DNA of 64,000 bases from Cymodocea nodosa (taxonomy: Eukaryota > Streptophyta > Magnoliopsida > Alismatales > Cymodoceaceae): contig CM072345.1 in the NCBI GenBank assembly GCA_036874045.1, positions 7,837,501-7,901,500 on the forward strand, read 5' to 3'. The notes below the pieces were generated by a model, which worked only from the letters and a program-made list of their open reading frames with translations, was not told the DNA's origin and did not search any database. The translations under genes were made by a program, and so were the position numbers. Every line of letters begins with the position of its first letter. Position 1 is the first letter of the stretch. This document shows positions 49,501 to 64,000 of the stretch, piece by piece.

Positions 49501-50507
49501 AGATTCATGCCAAGGCTGTTCCTAACGATGTTGCTGGTAGGGAGGACTCCACCAAGAAGATTTTCTTTTCCTTTGATAACAGTATGTGAATTGCAGTATA
49601 ACTGCACTGGAGGAAGGACAAAAGGAAATACAATGTCTGCAGTAGCTATCGCAAACTGACATGTAGGAAAAGACAAGAAAAGAATGTACAATAGGATACC
49701 TAGTTTCAGCAAATCAACTTAAGTTTCTTCTAGACAAATGAATTTGCTTTTACAATTAAACAGATTCATAGAACTTCAGCTCGGTGCCAAACAAGGTGTC
49801 CTGTACCTTAAAATCTTGATTTTACAATATTACGAAAAGATCCATGGAATTTTACCTTCAATTCCAACAAACTGATTCGATAGTAACCTCTCCAACTGTA
49901 TCAACCGTGAGAGCATGACAGCAGGCATTGTCACAGTACCTAAAAGTATTCCCGACGAAGCCCCTCGTCTATGGAAAAAAGAAATTCACATTACGCACAG
50001 CCTTGGAACAAAACCATATTATCTAATGTTATCAATCCTCCAGTTTCAACCGATCCCAAAATTTCATAACTCGGTGATAATGCCAGACCACTGCGAATTA
50101 TAAAAGGCAACAAAAGGACGGCATGCCGCTCGCAATGATGAGACACAAAAACCGCCTAATTACTTTCTGATTACACAATCACGCTCATGTACTCGACTGG
50201 CATCAAAGCTTCGGGGACAGGGAAAATTCCAGATATCCTCGACTCACAACACCAATTCGCACTAAGGACCACTAACGGCAGAGTCAGAAGCGAAATCCAC
50301 AGACCTGGTCTTAAAGCGATCGAGACAAGAAGGCGATTCCTCCACCGCGATCTCGACAAGAAGCCCTGCGACGGTGAGGAAGCAGATCCCGACAGCTTCG
50401 TAGGAGAGGGAAAGCGGGACGGAGTAGAGGATGCGGGAGACGAAGAGGAAGACGACAAGCCTTTCGCCACTGCAGGCCTCCATCGCCACCGCCACCGCCG
50501 CCGCCAT
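37556..50507 (-). CDS. Dolichol kinase (SEC59/EVN type)
   Basis: Fourteen exons on the minus strand, all in phase: 50305-50507, 49856-49968, 47396-47602, 47127-47231, 46547-46617, 46392-46469, 46091-46320, 45430-45619, 45268-45333, 43294-43382, 43089-43203, 38170-38221, 37936-38036, 37556-37669. They encode 577 aa with many hydrophobic membrane segments. The C-terminal third carries the CTP-dependent dolichol kinase hallmarks: RKYYH (381-385) and the CTP-binding pattern DxxAxxxGxxxG...KKTxEG (Asp487, Ala490, Gly494, Gly498, KKTIEG 507-512). The enzyme phosphorylates dolichol in the ER with CTP to make dolichyl phosphate, the carrier for N-glycosylation, O-mannosylation and GPI anchors. The start is the ATG at 50507; an in-frame ATG 57 bp upstream is possible but less like the family. 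Intron 11 (38222-43088) separates Asp487 from Ala490 and contains a copia element. Confidence 0.93.
38328..38337 (+). other. Copia primer-binding site
   Basis: TGGTATCAGA, complementary to the 3' end of initiator-Met tRNA, three bases after the LTR terminus. It confirms plus-strand orientation. Confidence 0.85.
38374..39751 (+). pseudogene. Copia gag, zinc knuckle and protease (broken)
   Basis: The gag frame starts MEAEAGFNQL and shows the DUF4219/UBN2-type order (YQNWAIKMQIHLEA, then LVREFELLQM and LLVIANKVQLLG). A stop interrupts it near 38545, and it ends at 39031. An overlapping frame (39109-39411) has the zinc-knuckle text CSKCNQQGYEANVC, where the usual His is Tyr, so zinc binding is doubtful. 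The protease region follows, with WLIDSGCTNHMT in the 38990-39751 frame, where the D-S-G triad is retained. The coding line is cut at 39749 by the inserted poly(A) element. Confidence 0.88.
39742..39749. repeat. Target-site duplication of nested element, left copy (AGAATTAT)
   Basis: AGAATTAT, repeated at 40255-40262 after the poly(A) tail. Confidence 0.85.
39750..40254 (+). mobile_element. Poly(A)-tailed non-LTR retroelement of unknown family, copy 2
   Basis: This 505-bp relative of 19515-20063 ends in about 14 A residues and is flanked by an 8-bp duplication. Removing it rejoins the copia reading line, from protease text to LGHCSLERL of the GAG-pre-integrase domain. The insertion is therefore younger than the copia element. 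The 5' end again begins AAGGTG...TTACAC. There is no coding frame. Confidence 0.85.
40255..40262. repeat. Target-site duplication of nested element, right copy (AGAATTAT)
   Basis: Matches 39742-39749. Confidence 0.85.
40263..41263 (+). pseudogene. Copia GAG-pre-integrase and integrase core (broken)
   Basis: LGHCSLERLIEL opens the GAG-pre-integrase part, followed by a degraded HHCC-like region (SCPMGKL). From 40511 a 250-codon frame covers the integrase core: MFRSNNGKEY (usual catalytic Asp context RSDNGxE changed to SNNG), TTPYTPLENGVCKRKNRTIMEMA, then the FWAE and NRLPT region and the 'VFLGYSSNSKAYRVY' tail. Replacement of the central catalytic Asp suggests a dead enzyme. Confidence 0.85.
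41268..42795 (+). pseudogene. Copia reverse transcriptase and RNase H (broken)
   Basis: Fragments in three frames: WKKAVEEEF...GVKWIFRVK and the 'FAPVVRLDTIQML' region (41268-41699), YVDDLLVTG (catalytic YVDD at about 41884), DLGLMTYFLGLEI (41922-42458), and RNase H with STAETE and DNQATITIS (42477-42795). Frameshifts near 41690 and 41920 and a stop at about 42457 break it. It ends abruptly at 'TTPLPNERFL', where antisense SINE sequence begins. Confidence 0.87.
42795..42890 (-). mobile_element. Au-type SINE fragment (5' part)
   Basis: On the minus strand it reads GGGCAATCC, then TGGTGTAATGG (A box, 42870-42880 region), a spacer, GGGTTCAAAT (B box, 42828-42837) and GGGTAAGGCT (42807-42816). 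This is the order of the plant Au SINE family, derived from tRNA. The 3' part is missing or abuts the truncated copia pol frame. It is not a functional tRNA gene, because no cloverleaf is possible. Confidence 0.7.
43383..45267. repeat. Dolichol kinase intron 9 with imperfect direct repeats
   Basis: Two similar blocks (about 43725-43800 and 44505-44580) share 'gagttatgact...catgaaccaaagtcttgaatg'-type text in the same orientation, about 780 bp apart. They may be ends of a small retroelement or a duplicated repeat. No coding domain was found between them. Confidence 0.45.
47603..49855. other. Dolichol kinase intron 2, no second gene recognised
   Basis: A 2.25-kb intron. A GC-richer patch at 48980-49650 has open frames on both strands without recognisable domains. 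It is probably an old repeat fragment. Confidence 0.45.
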
Positions 50508-51740
50508 GGCGGACCAGCAAGGGGAAAAGGAAGAAGAGTTGAGCGGAAGCGACGAAGGCACCAACGCGGAGGGGGGAACGAATCGGAGAGACGAGCAACA
50601 GCCGAGTTTTGTTTTAATTTTGTGTCGTAAAAAAATTGGAAAATAATCGTGGCTTGAGCTTTAGTCAAACGTCTAAGTTGACGTGGAAGAGTTTGTGTGG
50701 TCCGTACGGTTGTCATCCATGGGGGGGCTAGTGTGGTTTGAAAAAAAGTACGAGGAAGTCAGAGAAAAGTTAGAAAAAATAATTTTTTTTATGTGTTTGT
50801 TGTCTGTTGGAAAATTAGATAATTATTTTTTCTTATTTTTTAAATATTAAAATCTCTGAAATCCTGATTTTCTGAAGAAATTCTTCAAAAAAATTAAAGA
50901 AATTTCTCTTTTCTTGACGGTAGGGGATTTTGTTTGTTCTTCTATTTTGACTTTTTTACAATCCTGTCCTGCTACATGGTAAAATGTCACAAAATTGCTA
51001 GTGGCTTGAGAATAATATCAAATTATACAACGTCATTATTTGATGCTCTAAGTCTTCAAGTGCCTAATGTAAAAGGATTATAAAGGTTATTTTATATGAA
51101 CCTTAACAAACCAAAAGTCCAAAGTCTTACTTACTTCAATCAGCAACATTTGTTTTTTGAAGTTCAAAAGCTTCAATAAAACAAGAAGTTAGAAACTACA
51201 AGAATTGCTACACTAACAATTTAGTCAGTATTGTAGCCACAATGGTGAGAGTTATTAGAACTAACTACGCACCAAGGAACATGAATAAGTAAATTGCAAT
51301 AGAGAATAAGTCATGTTTTTTGACATTGTAATCTTGTATTAAGTGACCATTTGTTGTTATATTGTTGTCCATTGGTGTTCTATGGTGTTAGTTGGGTACC
51401 CATGCTTGTCCTTGTTTCCAATATCATTCGATTATTAGTTTATATTATTGCAGATTTCAATATTTATTAGTTGATTTTGCTATTGTTAATGATTCTATGT
51501 TATGTTTGCAGTAAAAACTTGTTATTTCATGTTATCTTTAAATTTTCAAATTTATTTTTCATATGAGTTACTAAATAATATGACTTCTTAAATAATTTGT
51601 TTTTCATATGACTTGTTAAACATAACTTGCATTTGTGTATGATATTTTTATAGATATCTTAACATAATAATAGAATATGAAAATATGAGAGTTTCCCGAT
51701 ATAAGACATTACATTATGACATTCCCACGTTTACACAAGT
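50508..51740. other. Upstream region of dolichol kinase
   Basis: A GC-rich leader runs to about 50720, then AT-rich DNA. No TATA box is convincing. The left end of the adjacent Harbinger remnant may lie here, but its terminal repeat was not found. Confidence 0.45.
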
Positions 51741-51744
51741 TCAA

Positions 51745-52110
51745 CAATAGTTTTCTGATTCTAATACAGCAAGAACGAGTTCCCCTTCAAACATTAATAC
51801 CATTTGAAAGAAAAAGGATAAATGAGCAAGGCCACATGTAGAATCTCAAGAAATAATTGCAACAACAATTAGAGATATAATAGAGACTTTTAAAATATAT
51901 TGTGAGAAAGAAGACATTAGTAGGGTTGAACAATTTCAAGCTTTATATCGTATTAGTGATGTAGAGGAAAGAAAGTTAGAATGAAATATAAAACAAGTAG
52001 TAATAGTTATTCAAGCTTTACTTGACTTATTAGGTTTGAGTAATGTTGAAATCTTTCAATCAATAAAGTTATTACAAAATATAGATATGTAGAATCAGTT
52101 TCTTACACTT
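51745..52110 (+). pseudogene. Possible accessory ORF remnant of the Harbinger element
   Basis: Broken plus-strand text upstream of the transposase, in the place where PIF/Harbinger elements often carry a Myb-like second ORF. I see no Myb motif, so the link is positional only. Confidence 0.25.
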
Positions 52111-52389
52111 CTAACTTATATGCATGTCATGTGGCTACAATATAATTTGTCTACTTGTACTTATATTTGTATGACTTTTGTAGTTAATGCTTGATGATAT
52201 GTTGAACTTTTGTGGTAAATGTTTGATGATATGTTCTAGTATGTTGAACATATATGTTATATGTTTGAATTAATGTTTGAGGTAATGCTATATTTTGATA
52301 TCTTTTGTTATTTGTTTTAGTATTTGTATACAATTTAGTTGTATCTATAAAACATCTTCTTCATGTATTTTATTTTCAAGTAAAATACA

Positions 52390-53700
52390 TTAGTAAAATG
52401 TTTCACTTAAGATGGTAGTTGAGGAGGAAAAGGAAGAGGAAAAATCAAGAAGGAGACAACAATTTCTTACTTTTGTTTGAAGTAACATTTGTACCATTGC
52501 AACTATTTGTAAAAGTGGTTCAATTACGATAGATAGACTTTTCAATAAAGAAGGTCAAAAATACATTTCTAGATTGTTAGATATTTCATTACCACATTAG
52601 ACTTATAATTGTAGGAAAATATATAAGATGAGTCAACATATATTTATGAAATTTCACAATTTATTAAAAATGAAAGGAGTAATATCAAATGGCAAGAATA
52701 TGACAATGAAAGAAAAACTTGAAATTTTCCTTGTTATAGTTAGCCAAAACCAAAGGTATAAAGCAATATAAGAGCGATTTTTTCATTCTACATGGACAAT
52801 TATTACTTGTTTCAATAAATGGTTGATGCAATAATACATTTGAATGATACATTATTAGCACAACATTCAATGTCACTCCTACTCAAACTGAAAATGATCA
52901 CAATGTCTTCTCATATTTTAAGATACATTTATATGATTATAATAGTAGGTATGTTAATGGTTTGTGCATTTCATTTTAGGTAACTTGATATGTTTTAATC
53001 TGTATAAGATTGTATTAGAGAAATTGATAGAACACATATCAAGACAACTATTCATGGATAACAAACAATAATGTTTAGAAATAGAAAAGAAGAATTGTCT
53101 CAAAATGTTATGGTTACATGTAACTTTAATATGGAAATTACTTATCTTTTTGCTGGTTGGGAAAGATCAATAATAGATGCTCGAATACTACAAGATGTAA
53201 TATCTAAACCAAATGGTCTTTGAGTTTCGTCAGGTACGATACTTACATAATACATTAATCATTTCTTAAATTGTTAAAATAAGTGTAGACTAATAAAAGT
53301 TAGTATATGGGTAAATTTTACTTAGTGGACATTAGTTATCCAAATTGCCTAGAATTTATTTATCTATTTCAAGGTATTAGGTATCACTTAATAAAATATG
53401 ATAGTAATAGACAACCAATAAATGTTGTTGAGAATTTCAATTATAAGCATTCATAATTGAAGATAGTAATTGAACATATATTTGAAATTATAAAACATCA
53501 ATTAACAATTTTATATAGTTGCATGTCATTTTCATATTAAACACAAGTAAAAATTATTATGACATGTTTTTTTATTCCACAATTTCATTTGTTAAGTAAA
53601 TTCAACTGATTTACTATAAAGTTTATAAGATGAATTATCAAAAGTTGACATTGTTAATGAGATATCAAGTGTAAATAAAGGAAGGGGAGGAAATAAGAAA
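52390..53700 (+). pseudogene. PIF/Harbinger transposase pseudogene
   Basis: Fragments in order match the plant HARBI1-like DDE transposase. They are a helix-rich N-terminal part (FMKFHNLLKMKGVI, then KLEIFLVIV and the 'RFFHSTWTI' region), DCIREIDRTHIK (first Asp of the DDE set, DGTHI context altered), QNVMVTCNFNMEITYLFAGWERS..DARIL (second Asp region), then 'YLVDISYPN' and 'IRYHLIKYD'. Multiple stops and frameshifts make it non-functional. It lies between two divergent housekeeping genes. Terminal inverted repeats were not identified. Confidence 0.82.
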
Positions 53701-55440
53701 CATTATAAAAATATCTCAAGAAGAGAAGAAAAAAATGACTAATAGAATGCGAAATAATATTATAACTACTATATAGGAAGGAAAAAGAAGTAGAAATTTT
53801 TGAAATGAATTTTAGAATTTTAGTTTATCACAACGAACACATGTTTACCAAATGGATTTTGAATACTTTATTCAAATTTGAGGTTAAATAGACCACTTTC
53901 TCAACCTCACAAGCTCGTATTGAAGTCTTATCCTCATAAGCATTAATGTTTCATATTAAGTATGATGACTTTTGTAAATGTAAATAGATAATTATAACTA
54001 TCTAATAATTATTACATTCTTACAAGAGAGTTCTTAGGCAGCATTTGGTTGAACCTTTCCAAACCAATGGTTGAAAAAACACCATATTTGAATTAAAAAC
54101 TCAACTAAACCTTAAAAAAAGGCTAGTGTTTTTGAACTAAAAATGTTGGTTCAAAAAAATAAGGCAAGAGAGCTTTTCAAACTTTATTTTTTTTCTATCT
54201 TATATACATTAAATTATACAAATAACAACAATATTTATTATTATTTATGACCCATGTCATAAAATTTTTTTTCCCTTTCCACATATATTTTTCTTCCATT
54301 TTTATGCTCCCTTCTCTCATTCAGGTGCATATGACTTCTTCAATTTTCTCATTCCCTTTCCGGTTAATCCATATTTTTATTAATTTAAAATACAAACCTA
54401 TATTATTTTTGTTTCCAACATTTTGATGATTAAGATCATAAATTTATACGTGTATTTATAGTACTTTGAAAGGTGAAAGGACTATAAAATCAATTAATTG
54501 AAATAAATACATTCAACTTAATTTAAGCCACATCAAGGAAAATTTTGATATTTGATGCTAAATGGCCAATACACTTGTTAACAATCAAACAATAACACAT
54601 CCCTAAAAATACTGTCAAATAGGTCATGAAAAATAAAAAATACTAGCCTAGAAAAGGCTCTAGGAAACCATGAATTTTTTATTATTATTCCAAGGTTAAA
54701 ATTACGAGTTCAACATTATTATAGGTATTTATGGCTAAAAATGATATAGGTATTTATCTTATGATTTAATTATATTAATTTGAAAGAGTTTAATGTTACT
54801 GTAAACCTTAAGCACTCATGGTTAAAGATGCATGGATATTCATCCAATAACTTAAATATATTAAATTAAAATGAAGATTGTATCTGAAATAAAATAAACA
54901 TTTATAAATAAGAGACATTTTTTTACTTCATAATCAATATTTACTGTTGACAAATCTTAAAATTTTAAGTTTTTGATATATCTAAATCGTAAGATAAACA
55001 CTTATAATATTTTTAATTAAAGTGCCTGCAATGTTATTTTCCTATAACTTAAAATATATCAATAGTAAAGTAAAAATTGCATGTAAAATAAACTTTTTAT
55101 TTATTTTAAATATAATTTTACTATTGATAAATTTTAAGTTTAACATATCTAAATTATAAGATAAATATCTATAATATTTTTTAAACGTGAATGCTTATAA
55201 TTTCATTTTTGTGTAAATTTAAATTTCAAATTCTTTACAAACGTAAAAACTCGTTAGTGCGCGTAATGTGAATCTCTCGCTTAGCTTTTCCCGCAAGCAA
55301 GGGAAGGCATAGAAGAATCATCCAGAGGAGAAAGGAAGGAAAGGTGTGATTTCCATCAAGGACGTGGCTTGATCGAACGAACGGTCGAGATTTAACAACT
55401 ACTTGATAATCTTCTTTCCCAACTCATGCACGAAGAACGG
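53701..55440. other. AT-rich spacer upstream of CDC48
   Basis: A Tourist/Harbinger-like terminus (GGCAGCATTTGGTTGAACC preceded by TTA) lies at about 54036, but a matching right end was not found. Otherwise there is no gene. The region near 55250-55440 becomes GC-richer as the CDC48 promoter starts. Confidence 0.45.
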
Positions 55441-55460
55441 TGTTAGGTGTACTGTTCTGC

Positions 55461-55468
55461 TATAAATT
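55461..55468 (+). promoter_or_regulatory. TATA box of CDC48
   Basis: TATAAATT lies 113 bp before the CDC48 ATG. It is followed at about 30 bp by a CT-rich leader (55490-55560), a typical plant core-promoter layout. The assignment is positional. Confidence 0.6.
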
Positions 55469-55573
55469 GCCACCCCCACCTCCTCGCTTCTCTATCTCCT
55501 CTGGTCTTCCGCCACTGCCCCAATCGTCTTCGCCTACCTTCCCCTTGGTGTGGTTTGGGATCTCCACCTCGTC

Positions 55574-62922
<7,349 letters not shown>

Positions 62923-64000
62923 ATGTTTATCATTTCCGGGTAACCATTGCAACATCAACACTCTGTTGCTTTCGTTTTCGCGATTATTTACAAGTTGGTA
63001 TGAGTTAATTATTACGTGGTACAACACTAAGGGAAGTTGAGGTTGAAACTGTGAATGAACATGGTACTAGTAGGCTCGGTACACTTCCAAATGCTTACTT
63101 TGCGGACGTTTTCCGTCGTCATTATAATTGCTTTTCTTCTAACATGCGGAAGTCTTGTTTCCCTTCCCCTTCTTCCATATTTATATGTAGTTTCCGTCAT
63201 AGAAAAAAATCGTATTGTCATGTGGTGTATGTTCCAATATGTACTCCACAGGTCTGTTGCCGGGAGCATACAATCCAGACCAGAAGAATCTTGGCAATTG
63301 GTGTGAAAGCTGTAAGCCCACCACACGTGGAAAGCCACCGGTGGCAGCCACTAGAGCTCGTGTGGGTCTCTCAGAAACGACATTTGCCAGGCATCAGAGA
63401 TGAACGAACGATGACTTCAGGAGCGGCGGTCCTTCACCGCTTCCTCATTGGTCCTCTTGCCGTCGCATTATTTACTTTTACAAGTCGGCATTGGTTCTAA
63501 CTTTACTCACTTATCAAGCTCCTACCAACACTCTTACCAAAAAATTAAAGCATTAATTACTTTTACTTTTGCGTTAAAGCACTAAGTTAATAACATTGCG
63601 ACATAGGGGGGAGGGGGGGGGGCTAAATTGTTTTTCACGTCATGTTATTATTATCTATCTTGGTTATGAAAATCACCGCCAAGAAGAGTTTAGGATTACA
63701 AAATCCTGACGGTTGAAACTGCCAGCATTGCAAAATTGTAGTTAGCGCATGAAAGCTAGCATCGGAGTTTTCATTTTTGTGGAGGGTCGAGTGGTGTGTT
63801 CAGAAAACTGGCGTGCGCTATTGTTTTTACATCATTCATTCATTCCCGATTTGTTTGTGTTCTTGAACGAGAAAGAAGAAACAAAGTCCATGCAATTTGC
63901 TCGGTCCACAGGAACACAATTTATTTGGATGGATGTACAGTGGGACAACAGGAGGAATCTTTGATTTATACAATTTACCATTATGCTCGGCTGAAAAGTC
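62923..64000. other. CDC48 3' flank and unassigned DNA
   Basis: The first few hundred bases should hold the CDC48 3' UTR. Overlapping frames at 63027-63500 on both strands have no recognisable domain. A G-rich run lies at 63606-63622. Nothing else is supported. Confidence 0.5.

Noticed and set aside
49269-49712. 147-codon minus-strand frame within dolichol kinase intron 2
   Set aside because: No known domain, and overlapping frames exist on the other strand. It lies inside a well-supported intron and looks like a repeat fragment.
37556-50507. Multi-membrane protein first considered as a GPI transamidase subunit (PIG-U)
   Set aside because: The C-terminal RKYYH and DxxAxxxGxxxG...KKTIEG motifs belong to dolichol kinase. 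No PIG-U motif is present.
50171-50716. 181-codon minus-strand frame over the dolichol kinase first exon
   Set aside because: It is a different frame from the real exon (MAAAVAVAMEACSGERL...). GC-rich sequence keeps several frames open.
55261-55440. Short open reading sequence upstream of the CDC48 TATA box
   Set aside because: No motif or family similarity. Treated as promoter DNA.
63027-63500. Overlapping frames after CDC48
   Set aside because: Both strands are open in the same place and no domain is recognised. Most likely 3' flank.

Overview
The window is nuclear DNA of a flowering plant. The evidence is spliced genes with GT-AG introns, plant-specific paralogues (an ARA6-type Rab with an N-myristoylation start and no C-terminal prenyl cysteine), a plant dolichol kinase, Au-type SINEs, and RTE, L1, copia and PIF/Harbinger remnants. 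Protein details fit a non-grass monocot best, but this is a weak guess. Four complete genes and one partial gene are supported. Nearly everything else is AT-rich intergenic or intronic DNA full of decayed transposons.

Layout. 1-12082: mostly repeats. An old L1-type LINE (minus strand, 3060-3545 plus 9231-10900) is split by a decayed copia LTR retrotransposon (3551-9225, minus strand, both LTRs, PBS and TSD ATATT visible). 12083-13100: the first two exons of a DP-type (E2F dimerisation partner) gene on the minus strand; its DNA-binding exons are not visible in the window. 15135-16566: a solo LTR with TSD ATGAT. 19515-20063: a poly(A)-tailed retroelement of unknown family with an 11-bp TSD. 22624-26238: ABCF1/GCN20-type ABC protein (plus strand, 5 exons, 595 aa). 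28830-36932: RABF1/ARA6 (plus strand, 8 exons, 201 aa), whose introns hold RTE LINE debris and a TIR element. 37556-50507: dolichol kinase (minus strand, 14 exons, 577 aa); its 4.87-kb intron 11 holds a damaged copia element, itself interrupted by a second copy of the unknown poly(A)-tailed element and ended by an Au SINE fragment. 50508-55460: a PIF/Harbinger transposase pseudogene. 55574-62922: CDC48/p97 AAA ATPase (plus strand, 9 exons, 814 aa), with an Au SINE and RTE debris in its 3.8-kb intron 3. 62923-64000: no gene recognised.

The host genes are housekeeping functions with no operon-like link: ribosome-associated ABCF ATPase, endosomal Rab, ER dolichyl-phosphate synthesis, and ubiquitin-dependent segregase. 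ARA6 and dolichol kinase converge (stop codons about 620 bp apart); dolichol kinase and CDC48 diverge across about 5 kb. I found no sign of a new multi-gene system. The most novel items are the two-copy poly(A)-tailed element, the 106-bp tandem duplication across an ARA6 splice acceptor, the GC-AG intron and Pro-to-Gln change in CDC48, and the nested insertions. All exon joins were checked by reading phase and splice sites only; no database search was run.
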